Shown piece by piece: positions 50,418-59,303 of a stretch of 64,000 bases of DNA. Under the pieces are notes generated by a model. It made no database searches and had not been told where the DNA came from. It saw nothing but the letters and a program-made list of their open reading frames with translations. Origin of the DNA: Noviherbaspirillum pedocola (GTDB lineage Bacteria; Pseudomonadota; Gammaproteobacteria; Burkholderiales; Burkholderiaceae_D); contig NZ_JAEPBG010000002.1 of assembly GCF_016632335.1 (NCBI RefSeq), positions 620,001 through 684,000 of the forward strand, given 5' to 3'. A program made the translations under genes and the position numbers. Each line of letters opens with the position of its first letter. Positions within the stretch are counted from its first letter, which is position 1.

Positions 50418-51365
50418 GTGGAATTCACGCTTATCACCCTGCTCAACGGCCTGGCTTACGGGCTTCTGCTGTTCATGCTGTCTTCGGGGCTGACGCTGAT
50501 CTTCAGCATGATGGGAGTGCTGAACTTCGCGCATGCCAGCTTTTACATGCTGGGCGCCTACTTCGCGTACACCATCAGCGCCAAGATCGGCTTCTGGCCG
50601 GCGCTGGTCGTAGCGCCATTGCTGGTGGGCGCGGTCGGCGCCGTGATCGAGCGCTACGGTCTGCGCTCGGTCCATAAATACGGGCACATTCCCGAGCTGC
50701 TGTTCACCTTCGGACTTTCCTATGTCATCGTCGAGCTGGTGCAGCTGGTCTGGGGCAGGGCGGCGGTGAATTACCAGGTGCCGCCGTCGCTTGAAGGTCC
50801 GCTGTTCACGCTCTTCACCACGACCTTTCCGATCTACCGCGGCTTCATGATGCTGATTGCGCTGCTGATGCTCGTGTCCATCTACCTGATGCTGACCAAG
50901 ACCCGCATCGGGCTGGTGATCCAGGCGGCGCTGACGCATCCGGATGCGGTCGAGGCGCTTGGCCACAATGTGCCGCGGGTGTTCATGCTGGTCTTCGGCG
51001 GCGGTTGCGCGCTGGCTGGCCTTGCCGGCGTCATCGGCGGCAATGCCTTCGTCACCGAGCCCGGCATGGCTGCCACCGTGGGCAGCATCATCTTCGTGGT
51101 CGTCGTGGTGGGCGGCATGGGCTCGCTGGTCGGCGCGCTGGTGGCTTCGCTGCTGATCGGCATCATCCAGACCTTCGCGGTGGCGCTGGATTATTCGATG
51201 GCCAGCGTGTTCAACGCGATCGGCATGGCCATCGGTCCAGGCACGCCAGGGTACTCGCTGCTCGGGCTGACGATCTCGCAGACCGCGCCCATCCTGCCTT
51301 ACCTGTTCCTGGTGTTGATCTTGATCTTCCGGCCGCGCGGCCTGATGGGTACGAGGGAGGGATGA
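50418..51365 (+). CDS. livH: Branched-chain-type ABC transporter permease (LivH)
   Basis: LivH is one of two membrane subunits of HAAT-family importers for branched-chain amino acids or, in many soil bacteria, for carboxylates and amides. The 315-residue protein has about eight hydrophobic spans and family segments GLTLIFSMMGVLNFAHASFYMLGAY and the EAA-like GNNVPRVF-type GHNVPRVFMLVFGGGCALAGLAG. The GTG start at 50418 follows GGAAAGGGAAAC. It overlaps livM by four bases. Confidence 0.93.
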   Translation: MEFTLITLLNGLAYGLLLFMLSSGLTLIFSMMGVLNFAHASFYMLGAYFAYTISAKIGFWPALVVAPLLVGAVGAVIERYGLRSVHKYGHIPELLFTFGLSYVIVELVQLVWGRAAVNYQVPPSLEGPLFTLFTTTFPIYRGFMMLIALLMLVSIYLMLTKTRIGLVIQAALTHPDAVEALGHNVPRVFMLVFGGGCALAGLAGVIGGNAFVTEPGMAATVGSIIFVVVVVGGMGSLVGALVASLLIGIIQTFAVALDYSMASVFNAIGMAIGPGTPGYSLLGLTISQTAPILPYLFLVLILIFRPRGLMGTREG

Positions 51366-52672
51366 TGGAAGTGATGAATACCGCTACCCGCAGCAGCGTG
51401 AAGTTCCAGCCCTTCAATCTCGGGCGCTGGCTGATCTGGTCCCTGTTTGCGCTGCTGCTGATTGTCGCGCCGCTGGTCTTCAACAAGGGCGCGTCGCTAT
51501 CGCTGTTGTGTCAGATGGGCACGGTGATGATCTTCGGCCTTTCCTACAACATGCTTCTTGGACAGGGCGGCATGCTGTCCTTTGGCCACGCGGTGTACTC
51601 TGGCCTCGGCGCCTACTTCGCCATCCATGCGATGAACATGGTTACGGCCGGCCAGTTCGCCCTGCCGGTCACGTTGATCCCTCTGGTCGGCGGCATATTC
51701 GGCATGCTCTTCGGCGTACTGTTCGGTTACGTCATTACAAAGAAGTCAGGCACAACCTTTTCGATGATCACGCTGGGCATCGTCGAACTGGTCTCGGCCT
51801 GCTCGCTGATGTTCCCTGACTTCTTCGGCGGTGAAGGCGGTATCTCGACCAACCGCGTCATCGGCGCGCCGGTAATGGGCATCTCTTATGGTCCGCAGAT
51901 CCAGGTCTATTACCTGATCGCCTTCTGGCTCTTCATCGCCACCGTCGGCATGTATGCGTTCACGCAGACGCCGCTGGGCCGTATCATCAACGCGGTGCGC
52001 GACAATCCCGAGCGGGTCGAGTTCATCGGCTACGACACCCACTGGGTGCGCTACATGGTGGTCATCCTCTCGGCCTTCTTCGCCGGCATCTCGGGCGGGC
52101 TCGCGGCGATCAACTTCGAGATCGTCACCGCCGAGAACGTCAGCGCGATCCGCTCCGGCGCGATCCTGCTGTTCACCTTCATCGGTGGCATCGGCTTCTT
52201 CTTCGGCCCCCTGATCGGCGCGGTAATCGGTGTGTTCCTCACGGTGCTGCTGTCCGACTTCACCAAGGCCTGGCAACTGTACCTGGGCGTGTTCTTCATC
52301 GTGATCGTGATGTATGCGCCGGGCGGGGTGGCCAGCATCCTCATGATGAATGTGCGCCTGCTGAAGTATCACCGTTTTCATCGCGTGTGGCGGTCTATGG
52401 CGGGGATGGTCGGCGCAACGCTGCTGGTTTGCCTGGGCGTCGTGATGATGGTCGAGATGCTGTATCACCTGACCCTGAACGCGGCCAATGGTCCGCAGAT
52501 GCAGCGCTTCGGCCAGGTCATCGATACCTCGGCGGCGCTGCCATGGATCGTCGCCTTCGCGCTGGCCGCCATCGGCGCGCTGCTGTTCTGGCGCATCAAG
52601 CCGATATTCCGGCATGCCTGGGATGGCGCCAATATCGAAATCGAGGAACAGCTGCGCAAGGAGGGAGCATGA
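51362..52672 (+). CDS. livM: Branched-chain-type ABC transporter permease (LivM), C-terminally extended
   Basis: This is the second permease. The usual LivM part has LSYNMLLGQGGMLSFGHAVYSGLGAYF and the NPERVEFIGYDTHWVRYMVVILSAFFAG coupling region. It ends near MYAPGGVASILMM at about residue 320. Beyond it are about 115 more residues with two extra hydrophobic segments (near 345-365 and 393-412) and a charged tail, making 436 residues in all. The ATG at 51362 overlaps livH (ATGA); 51365 is an alternative. livG overlaps the stop. Confidence 0.9.
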   Translation: MMEVMNTATRSSVKFQPFNLGRWLIWSLFALLLIVAPLVFNKGASLSLLCQMGTVMIFGLSYNMLLGQGGMLSFGHAVYSGLGAYFAIHAMNMVTAGQFALPVTLIPLVGGIFGMLFGVLFGYVITKKSGTTFSMITLGIVELVSACSLMFPDFFGGEGGISTNRVIGAPVMGISYGPQIQVYYLIAFWLFIATVGMYAFTQTPLGRIINAVRDNPERVEFIGYDTHWVRYMVVILSAFFAGISGGLAAINFEIVTAENVSAIRSGAILLFTFIGGIGFFFGPLIGAVIGVFLTVLLSDFTKAWQLYLGVFFIVIVMYAPGGVASILMMNVRLLKYHRFHRVWRSMAGMVGATLLVCLGVVMMVEMLYHLTLNAANGPQMQRFGQVIDTSAALPWIVAFALAAIGALLFWRIKPIFRHAWDGANIEIEEQLRKEGA

Positions 52673-53430
52673 GCGAGCTTGCGGTCGAGTTGAAGGATGT
52701 CAGGAAGGCCTTCGGCCGCGCCGAGATCATACGCGGTGCGAACCTGCAGGTGCCGAAGGGCCAGCGCTACGCGATCATCGGGCCCAACGGCGCCGGCAAG
52801 TCCACGCTGTTTAACCTGATCTCGGGACGCTTCGGCGTCTCTTCCGGCGATATCCTGTTGAATGGCGCGAGCATCAATGGCCTGAAGCCTTTCGAGATCA
52901 ATCGGCGCGGGCTGTCGCGCAGCTTCCAGATCACCAACATCTTCCATCGGCTGTCGGTGTATGAAAACCTGCGTTGTGCGGTGCTCTGGTCGCTCGGCTA
53001 TCGCTATTCGTTCTGGCAGCGGCTCAACGGCCTGCGCGATGCGCACGAGCGCGCCGAGATGGTGCTCGAGCAGATTGGTCTGCGGCGCCGGCGCGACGTC
53101 GCGGCGGGACTATTAACCTATGCCGAGCAGCGTGCGCTGGAGATCGGCGTCACCATCGCCGGCGGCGCCGAGGTGATCCTGCTGGATGAGCCGACCGCGG
53201 GCATGAGCCGCTCGGAATCGGACCATGCGGTGGAGTTGATCCGCCGCGTGACCGAGGGCAAGACCCTCCTGATGGTCGAGCATGACATGAGCGTGGTGTT
53301 CGGCCTGGCCGACAAGATCGCGGTGGTGGTCTATGGCGAAGTGATCGCCTGCGACACACCGGCCAATATCCGCGCCAATGCGCGGGTGCAGGAAGCATAT
53401 CTTGGCGGCCATGCGCCGGTGGAGGCATAG
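52669..53430 (+). CDS. livG: Branched-chain-type ABC transporter ATP-binding protein (LivG)
   Basis: This cytoplasmic ATPase drives the LivHM channel. The 253-residue protein has Walker A GPNGAGKS (38-45), the Q-loop region LSRSFQITNIFHRLSVYEN, the family-variant signature LTYAEQRALEIG, Walker B VILLDEPTAGMS and the switch His in MVEHDMSVVF. ATG 52669 overlaps the livM stop (ATGA). The frame is open upstream, but only as a shadow of livM. Confidence 0.94.
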   Translation: MSELAVELKDVRKAFGRAEIIRGANLQVPKGQRYAIIGPNGAGKSTLFNLISGRFGVSSGDILLNGASINGLKPFEINRRGLSRSFQITNIFHRLSVYENLRCAVLWSLGYRYSFWQRLNGLRDAHERAEMVLEQIGLRRRRDVAAGLLTYAEQRALEIGVTIAGGAEVILLDEPTAGMSRSESDHAVELIRRVTEGKTLLMVEHDMSVVFGLADKIAVVVYGEVIACDTPANIRANARVQEAYLGGHAPVEA

Positions 53431-53432
53431 GA

Positions 53433-54134
53433 ATGAGCGCAATGCTGGAGATAGCCGATCTGCATGCCTACTACGGCAAGAGCCATGTGCTGCATGGCGT
53501 GGACATGCATGTGGGCGAGGGCGAGATCGTCAGCCTGCTGGGCCGCAACGGCGTGGGCCGTTCGACCACGGTGAAGGCGGCAATGGGACAGGTAACGGCG
53601 ACCGGGTCGATACGCTTCAAGGGGGAACAGATCCTCGGGGAGAAAGCGTTTCGCATCGCCTGGAAGGGCCTGGGCTATGTGCCGGAGAATCGCGACATCT
53701 TCCCGACGCTGACGGTTGAGCAGAACTTGCTGCTCGGCGAGAAGAAGGGGAAACGTTCGCGCTGGACGCTTGCCGACATGTACCGCATGTTTCCGCGGCT
53801 GGAAGAACGCCGCAATACCGCCGCCGGCGTGCTTTCGGGCGGCGAGCAGCAGATGCTGACTCTGTGCCGCACGCTGATGGGCGACCCGGACCTGATCATG
53901 ATCGACGAGCCGACCGAAGGGCTGGCGCCGAAGATCGTCGACTTGGTTGCCGAATATCTGAACACGTTGAAGAGCCGCGGCATCTCGGTGCTGCTGGTCG
54001 AGCAGAAGCTGGCGATCGCGCTGGAGATCTCGCAGCGGGTGTATGTGATGGGACACGGCGCGATCGTGTTCGAAGGCACGCCGGCGGAGCTGCGCGCCAA
54101 TGAGGCGATCAGGAAGGAATGGCTGGAGGTGTAG
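53433..54134 (+). CDS. livF: Branched-chain-type ABC transporter ATP-binding protein (LivF)
   Basis: This is the second ATPase subunit, 233 residues. It has signature LSGGEQQMLTLCRTLMGDP, Walker B LIMIDEPTEGLAP and the switch His replaced by Gln (LLVEQKLAIAL), as usual in LivF. Walker A reads GRNGVGRST (37-45): the normally invariant Lys is Arg43. Apart from this, all other motifs are normal, so the protein is probably made and assembled, and LivG may carry most of the hydrolysis. The stop TAG is inside the GTAGG end of an intergenic repeat. Confidence 0.92.
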   Translation: MSAMLEIADLHAYYGKSHVLHGVDMHVGEGEIVSLLGRNGVGRSTTVKAAMGQVTATGSIRFKGEQILGEKAFRIAWKGLGYVPENRDIFPTLTVEQNLLLGEKKGKRSRWTLADMYRMFPRLEERRNTAAGVLSGGEQQMLTLCRTLMGDPDLIMIDEPTEGLAPKIVDLVAEYLNTLKSRGISVLLVEQKLAIALEISQRVYVMGHGAIVFEGTPAELRANEAIRKEWLEV

Positions 54135-54207
54135 GTTGGGCTGGAAAGCCCAACGTGCATATCCGCGGGCCACCGATGTCGATGTTGGGCTTGCCAGCCC
54201 AACCTAC
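54131..54207. repeat. Palindromic intergenic repeat, copy 3 (GTAGGTTGGGC type)
   Basis: The ends GTAGGTTGGGCTGGAAAGCC and GGGCTTGCCAGCCCAACCTAC are complementary and fold into a long hairpin. Bases 54132-54134 of the element are the livF stop codon. It lies between livF and the binding-protein gene, where a hairpin could alter the relative mRNA levels of the two parts. Confidence 0.85.
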
Positions 54208-54308
54208 ACATGGATTCATGGATGCATCAGGGTCGTGCGCCTTCGCGCCGCAGAGCGCTTGGGCAACCGGAGGGTAGTGGTAGTCAAATCAAACAGAAGG
54301 AGATAAAC

Positions 54309-55550
54309 ATGGCTTTCAAGCTTCGCTCGCTCGCACTCGCATCGCTCACTCTTGCCTGCCTGCCGCATTTCGCGCAGGCCGAAAACGTGAAGATGGCTTT
54401 CATCGACCCGCTGTCCGGTCCGTTCGCGCCGGTTGGCACGAATATCCTGCACAGCTGGCAGTACATCGCCGATATCGCCAACAAGGACAAATGGTCGCCG
54501 GGTAACACCTTTGAGATTGTCGGCTTCGATAACAAGGCCAGCCCGCAGGAAAGCCTGACGCAGCTGCAGGCAGCCATCGATCAGGGCTATCGCTACGTCA
54601 TCCAGGGCAACGGCTCGGCCGCCGGCATGGCGCTGCTGGACGCGATCAATAAGCACAACCAGCGCAACCCCGGCAAGGAAGTCGTGTACATCAACTACGC
54701 GGCCGTGGACCCGGACATGACCAACAGCAAGTGCAGCTTCTGGCAATACCGCATCGATGCCAACTCGGACATGAAGATGGAAGCAATGACCAGCTTCATG
54801 GCGAAGAAGCCGGACATCAAGAAGGTCTACATCATCGGCCAGAACTATTCCTTCGGTCACCAGGTAACGCGCGCGGCCAAGGAATATCTGAAGCGCAAGC
54901 GTCCGGATGTGCAGATCGTTGGCGATGATCTGCATCCGATCGGGCAGGTGAAGGATTTCTCGCCGTACATTGCCAAGATCAAGGCTTCCGGCGCCGATAC
55001 CGTCATCACCGGCAACTGGGGCGCCGACCTGGCGCTGTTGATCAAGGCCGCCAAGGATGCGGATCTGAAGGCCGATTTCTACACCTACTATGCGTCCACC
55101 ACCGGCGTGCCGACCGCGATGGGTCCGTCCGGCGCGGACCGCGTCAAATACGTCGGCTACTGGAATGCGAACAATGAAGGTTTTGTCGGCCATGAGATCG
55201 TCGATGGCTTCAAGAAAAAGTACAACGACGACTACTACACAATGGCCACTTATACCGGCCTGAAAATGCTGTCGCAGGCCTTCAACCAGGCGAAGTCCAC
55301 CGACCCGGTGAAGGTTGGCTTCGCCATGGAAGGCATGAAGGTCAAGAGCCTGAACGGCGATACCGAGATGCGCAAGACCGACCATCAGCTGCAGCAGCCG
55401 CTGTATATCGCGACCTGGGTCAAGGTCAATGGCAAGGACGTGAAATACGATCAGGAGAACACCGGCTACGGCTGGCGTACCGACCAGAAGATTGACTCCT
55501 ACGTCGCTTCGCAGCCGACCTCCTGCCAGATGAAACGTCCGGCGCAATAA
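54309..55550 (+). CDS. Periplasmic substrate-binding protein of the Liv-type importer
   Basis: This 413-residue type I periplasmic binding protein has a signal peptide (MAFKLRSLALASLTLACLPHFAQA). The mature part begins ENVKMAFIDPLSGPFAPVG, as in LivK/amide-binding relatives. Segments such as FDNKASPQESLTQLQAAIDQG and YIIGQNYSFGHQVTRAAKEYLK are typical. It is larger than amino-acid LivK (about 370), closer to binding proteins for aromatic or other carboxylates. AAGGAGATAAAC precedes the start. It is the last gene of the transport operon. Confidence 0.92.
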   Translation: MAFKLRSLALASLTLACLPHFAQAENVKMAFIDPLSGPFAPVGTNILHSWQYIADIANKDKWSPGNTFEIVGFDNKASPQESLTQLQAAIDQGYRYVIQGNGSAAGMALLDAINKHNQRNPGKEVVYINYAAVDPDMTNSKCSFWQYRIDANSDMKMEAMTSFMAKKPDIKKVYIIGQNYSFGHQVTRAAKEYLKRKRPDVQIVGDDLHPIGQVKDFSPYIAKIKASGADTVITGNWGADLALLIKAAKDADLKADFYTYYASTTGVPTAMGPSGADRVKYVGYWNANNEGFVGHEIVDGFKKKYNDDYYTMATYTGLKMLSQAFNQAKSTDPVKVGFAMEGMKVKSLNGDTEMRKTDHQLQQPLYIATWVKVNGKDVKYDQENTGYGWRTDQKIDSYVASQPTSCQMKRPAQ

Positions 55551-55604
55551 GCAGCGGCAACAGTGAGCGGAGCGTCCGCGCGCGGTATGGCGCGGACGGC
55601 CTTG

Positions 55605-55643
55605 GCGGTGCCCGGAAGCCTTGCGGGCGCCGCTATTTTTTTT
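55605..55643 (+). terminator. Intrinsic terminator after the binding-protein gene
   Basis: GCGGTGCCCG (55605-55614) pairs with CGGGCGCCGC (55624-55633) with one G-T wobble and a nine-base loop, followed by TATTTTTTTT. It ends the liv operon. Confidence 0.9.
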
Positions 55644-55653
55644 CGTCCGAAAT

Positions 55654-55802
55654 AATACGATCGTTCTTTTCTGCGGTATAGTTTGGCACTGTGTTTTTTA
55701 TAACGATACAAAAGCCGTATCAATGCGCACAGGCATCAAACAAGCATCAAACAAGATTCAACGAAGGCACCAATACGGGCATCAACATTTAAAGGAAGAG
55801 AC
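55654..55802 (+). promoter_or_regulatory. Promoter/operator region of the beta-oxidation gene
   Basis: A perfect eight-base palindrome ACGATCGT (55657-55664) overlaps the place of the -35 for a TATAGT -10 box (55677-55682). Downstream are GATAC-N7-GTATC (55705-55721) and a tandem 11-base repeat GCATCAAACAA at 55733-55743 and 55744-55754, with a degenerate third copy. The palindrome would suit a TetR-type fatty-acid regulator, but which one is not known. AAGGAAGAG is the ribosome site of the next gene. Confidence 0.55.
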
Positions 55803-57881
55803 ATGACTGCCGAATACAAAGTCAATGGCGCGGTTGCCGTCATTACCCTCACGAATCCTCCGGTCAATGGGCTGGGTCATTCAACCCGTGCCGGCATCGT
55901 TGACGGCATGAAGAAGGCCCTCGCCGATGACGCAGTCAAGGCAATCGTGATCACCGGCGCCGGCAAGGCCTTTTCCGGCGGCGCCGACATCCGCGAATTC
56001 AACAAGCCCGAAGCCTTTGCCGAGCCGACGCTGCACAGCGTGATCCGCGTCGTTGAAAGCTCCGAGAAGCCGGTCGTTGCGGCCATCCACAGCGTGGCCA
56101 TGGGCGGCGGCCTGGAACTGGCGCTGGGCTGCCATTACCGCGTTGCCGTGCCGGGCGCGCAGATCGCGCTGCCGGAAGTCAAGCTCGGCATCCTGCCCGG
56201 CGCCGGTGGCACGCAGCGCCTGCCGCGCGTGGTTGGCCTGGAAATGGCGCTGAACATGATCGTTTCGGGCACGCCGGTGATGTCGGAAAAGCTGGCCAAA
56301 ACCAAGCTGTTCGACCAGATGATCGACGGCGACCTGATGGAAGGCGCGATCGCCTTTGCCAACCGCGTCGCCGATGCGCGTCCGCTGCCGAAAGTGCGCG
56401 ATATCAAGATCGACTACCCGAATTACGAAGGCTTCCTGCAGTTCTCGCGCAATACCGTGAAAGCGATGGCGGGCCCGTACCCGGCGCCGCTGAAGTGCGT
56501 GGAAGCGGTGGCCGCCGCGGTCACCCAGAAGTTTGACGAAGGCATCAAGACCGAGCGCGAACTGTTCCTGGAACTGGTGCAGACGCCGGAATCGAAATCG
56601 CTGCGCCATGCCTTCTTCGCCGAGCGCGCCGCGAGCAAGATTCCCGATGTGCCGGCCGACACGCCGATGCGCGAGATCAAGAGCGCCGCCGTGATCGGCG
56701 CCGGCACCATGGGCGGCGGCATTGCGATGAACTTCGCCAATGCCGGCATCCCGGTCAAGATCCTGGAAATGAAGCAGGAAGCGCTGGACCGCGGCCTGGC
56801 GACGATCCGCAAGAACTACGAAAACACGATGAAGAAGGGCAAGCTGACGCAGGAGAAGTTCGACCAGCGTCTGGGCCTGATCACTTCTACGCTCAACTAT
56901 GAAGACATCGGCCAGGCCGACATCGTGGTCGAAGCCGTGTTCGAGGAAATGGGCGTCAAGGAAACCGTGTTCAAGCGGCTCGACGAAGTGATGAAGCCGG
57001 GCGCGATCCTGGCGTCGAACACGTCGACGCTGAACGTCGACAAGATCGCTTCCTTCACCAAGCGTCCGCAGGACGTGATTGGCCTGCATTTCTTCAGCCC
57101 GGCAAATGTGATGCGCCTGCTGGAAATCGTGCGCGGCGAGAAGACCGGCAAGGATGTGCTGGCCACTTCGATGGCGCTGTCCAAGAAGATCAAGAAGGTC
57201 GGCGTGGTGTCGGGCGTGTGCGATGGCTTCATCGGCAACCGCATGATCGAGCAATACAGCCGCCAGGCCGGTTTCCTGCTGGAAGAGGGCTGCACGCCGG
57301 AGCAGGTCGACAAGGCCGTCGAGAAGTTCGGCTTTGCCATGGGCCCGTTCCGCATGGGCGATTTGGCCGGCAACGATATCGGCTGGGCAATCCGCAAGCG
57401 CCGCTATGTCGAGAAGCCGGACATCACTTATTCGAAGACTGCGGATCTGCTGTGCGAGATGGGTCGTTATGGCCAGAAGACATCGGCCGGCTGGTATGAC
57501 TACAAGCCGGGCGACCGCAAGCCGTATCCGTCGCAACTCGTCAACGACATGATCATCAAGCACTCGGCCGACCTCGGCATCGAGCGCCGCAAGATCAGCG
57601 ATGAAGAGATCGTCGAACGCCTGGTGTTTGCGCTGGTGAACGAGGGCGCAAAGATTCTGGAAGAGGGCATCGCGCTGCGCGCTTCAGACATCGACATGGT
57701 CTATCTGACCGGCTACGGTTTCCCGGTATTCCGCGGCGGCCCGATGTTCTATGCCGATACCGTCGGCCTGCCGAACGTCGTGATGGCGATGGAGAAGTAT
57801 GCGCGCGGCCGCCATGGCGAAGCGTGGAAGCCGGCGCCCCTGCTGGCGCGCCTGGCCGCGGAAGGCAAGACCTTCAACTGA
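55803..57881 (+). CDS. Bifunctional enoyl-CoA hydratase / 3-hydroxyacyl-CoA dehydrogenase
   Basis: This FadB/FadJ-like multifunctional enzyme of beta-oxidation hydrates trans-2-enoyl-CoA and oxidises the resulting 3-hydroxyacyl-CoA with NAD+. The 692-residue protein has an N-terminal crotonase domain with oxyanion-hole and acid residues in [17 protein letters not shown] and [20 protein letters not shown]. The NAD-binding [13 protein letters not shown] starts near residue 299, the catalytic His is in [18 protein letters not shown], and two C-terminal 3HCDH domains follow. It is slightly shorter than E. coli FadJ. It stands alone between its own regulatory region and a terminator; no thiolase is adjacent. 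Confidence 0.95.
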   Translation: MTAEYKVNGAVAVITLTNPPVNGLGHSTRAGIVDGMKKALADDAVKAIVITGAGKAFSGGADIREFNKPEAFAEPTLHSVIRVVESSEKPVVAAIHSVAMGGGLELALGCHYRVAVPGAQIALPEVKLGILPGAGGTQRLPRVVGLEMALNMIVSGTPVMSEKLAKTKLFDQMIDGDLMEGAIAFANRVADARPLPKVRDIKIDYPNYEGFLQFSRNTVKAMAGPYPAPLKCVEAVAAAVTQKFDEGIKTERELFLELVQTPESKSLRHAFFAERAASKIPDVPADTPMREIKSAAVIGAGTMGGGIAMNFANAGIPVKILEMKQEALDRGLATIRKNYENTMKKGKLTQEKFDQRLGLITSTLNYEDIGQADIVVEAVFEEMGVKETVFKRLDEVMKPGAILASNTSTLNVDKIASFTKRPQDVIGLHFFSPANVMRLLEIVRGEKTGKDVLATSMALSKKIKKVGVVSGVCDGFIGNRMIEQYSRQAGFLLEEGCTPEQVDKAVEKFGFAMGPFRMGDLAGNDIGWAIRKRRYVEKPDITYSKTADLLCEMGRYGQKTSAGWYDYKPGDRKPYPSQLVNDMIIKHSADLGIERRKISDEEIVERLVFALVNEGAKILEEGIALRASDIDMVYLTGYGFPVFRGGPMFYADTVGLPNVVMAMEKYARGRHGEAWKPAPLLARLAAEGKTFN

Positions 57882-57909
57882 TCTCAAGCGGTCGCAAGGC
57901 CTGCTACGC

Positions 57910-57940
57910 AAAGCCCGCGCATGTTGCGCGGGCTTTTTTT
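57910..57940 (+). terminator. Intrinsic terminator after the beta-oxidation gene
   Basis: AGCCCGCGC-ATGTT-GCGCGGGCT forms a nine-pair GC-rich stem followed by seven T. It starts about 30 bases after the stop codon. Confidence 0.94.
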
Positions 57941-58091
57941 CGGCCATGCGCCTTAGGTGAATTTGCAACTATCGAAAAGTGCAGCGCGTTGCAACCCGAA
58001 CTTGCAGAAAGCGCGGCCAGCCGCGGGCAAGCACGACTTCCCAATGCCTTCGGCCACTTGAGGCTGGAGTTCGGCGGACCGGCGGCGCGGA

Positions 58092-59204
58092 TCAGTCTGC
58101 CAGGCCGGGGCCGCTTTCGAGCGCGGCTTCATGCTCGTCCAGCGGCTGTTGCGCGCGATGTTGCAGGATCACTTCATGGATGAAACCGAGCTTTTCCAGC
58201 ACTGGTGTCGATAGCGTGAACGGATAGGCATCCGGCATGCCGACGCTGCGGTTCAGGCTGTTGAGCACATAGGACAGCGCGAACCAGTTATCCATCAATT
58301 CCGCGAAGGAGTCGATGCGCACCGGCCGGTGCTCGATCACCATCCGCGGCTCACCCGCCTTCTTCGGATTCAGCGTCATGCCGCAGGCGAAGGCGGTATC
58401 GATGGTGTCAATCACGTGCAGATAATGCGCCCAGCTCTCGGCCCAGTCTTCCCATGGATGCGAACTGGCATAGGTAGTGATGTAGCGGCTGTTCCAGTCG
58501 AGCGGCGGACCTTCGTTGTAATGCCGCTGAAGCGCTTCGCCATAGTCGCCGCGCTCGTCGCCGAACAGCTCGCGGAAACGCGTTATCCAGGACGTGTCGG
58601 CGATCAGTCGGTCGAAGTAGTAGTGGCCGCTTTCATGCCGAAAGTGGCCAAGCAGAGTGCGGTAGGGCTCGTGCATCTGCTCGCGCGTTCTTTCGCGATG
58701 CGCAGGATCCGCTTCGGCGATGTTGAGCGTGATGATGCCGTTCGCATGCCCGGTCATCACGCGCTTCGTCGGCAAGTCCTGCAGGAATTCGAAGGCCAGT
58801 CCGGTGTCGGGAGCGTCGACCTTCGGCATGGGCTGCAGCTTCAGGTCCCATAGCGTGTACAGCAGCCGGCGCTTGGACGCTTCGAGACGCTGCCAGTAGA
58901 CCCGGTTCTGCTCGGTGAGCATCGGGATCGTATGGGTGAGCTGGCAGGAAGCGCAGAGGTCGTTTTCGGCTTGGGCCGGAATCATCCAGTTGCACACATG
59001 CTCGCGCGCGTAGTTTGCGCATTGCCGGTACAGGCGGCCGGCGTTGACCGGGTTCAGGCTGCGCCACAGATCGTTGCCGGCGGCTTCGAAGGTGCTGATG
59101 GCGCGATGTTCCGGCTGGTAGCCGAGCATGCCACCGCAGCGCTCGCAACGCACGTTCTCAAAAAACACCTGCAGGCCGCATTTGTCGCAGTGGAAGGTCT
59201 TCAT
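58092..59204 (-). CDS. Zinc-ribbon putative zinc-binding metallopeptidase
   Basis: This 370-residue cytoplasmic protein of a poorly characterised family has an N-terminal zinc ribbon: two CxxC pairs at Cys6/Cys9 and Cys20/Cys23. A second Cys cluster (Cys62, Cys71, Cys84, Cys87) follows. The gluzincin-like motif HFRHESGHYYFDRL has His190, Glu191 and His194. HPWEDWAESWAHYLH further on supplies a possible third ligand. No substrate is known to me. The start MKTFHCDKCG at 59204 is chosen by the ribbon; the frame extends to 59276. Confidence 0.88.
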   Translation of the reverse strand: MKTFHCDKCGLQVFFENVRCERCGGMLGYQPEHRAISTFEAAGNDLWRSLNPVNAGRLYRQCANYAREHVCNWMIPAQAENDLCASCQLTHTIPMLTEQNRVYWQRLEASKRRLLYTLWDLKLQPMPKVDAPDTGLAFEFLQDLPTKRVMTGHANGIITLNIAEADPAHRERTREQMHEPYRTLLGHFRHESGHYYFDRLIADTSWITRFRELFGDERGDYGEALQRHYNEGPPLDWNSRYITTYASSHPWEDWAESWAHYLHVIDTIDTAFACGMTLNPKKAGEPRMVIEHRPVRIDSFAELMDNWFALSYVLNSLNRSVGMPDAYPFTLSTPVLEKLGFIHEVILQHRAQQPLDEHEAALESGPGLAD

Positions 59205-59303
59205 ATCGGGTAAGCCGAAAAGCCTGTGCAGCTCGGTAGAGCTGTCAAGGCGGAAAACGTTCCTGCTTTGCGGCACGGCATTGATGGCGTGCCTTCCTGC
59301 GGT

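Noticed and set aside
55733..55754. Direct repeats considered as a CRISPR array
   Set aside because: The units are only 11 bases, adjacent and without spacers. No other regularly spaced repeats were found in the window.
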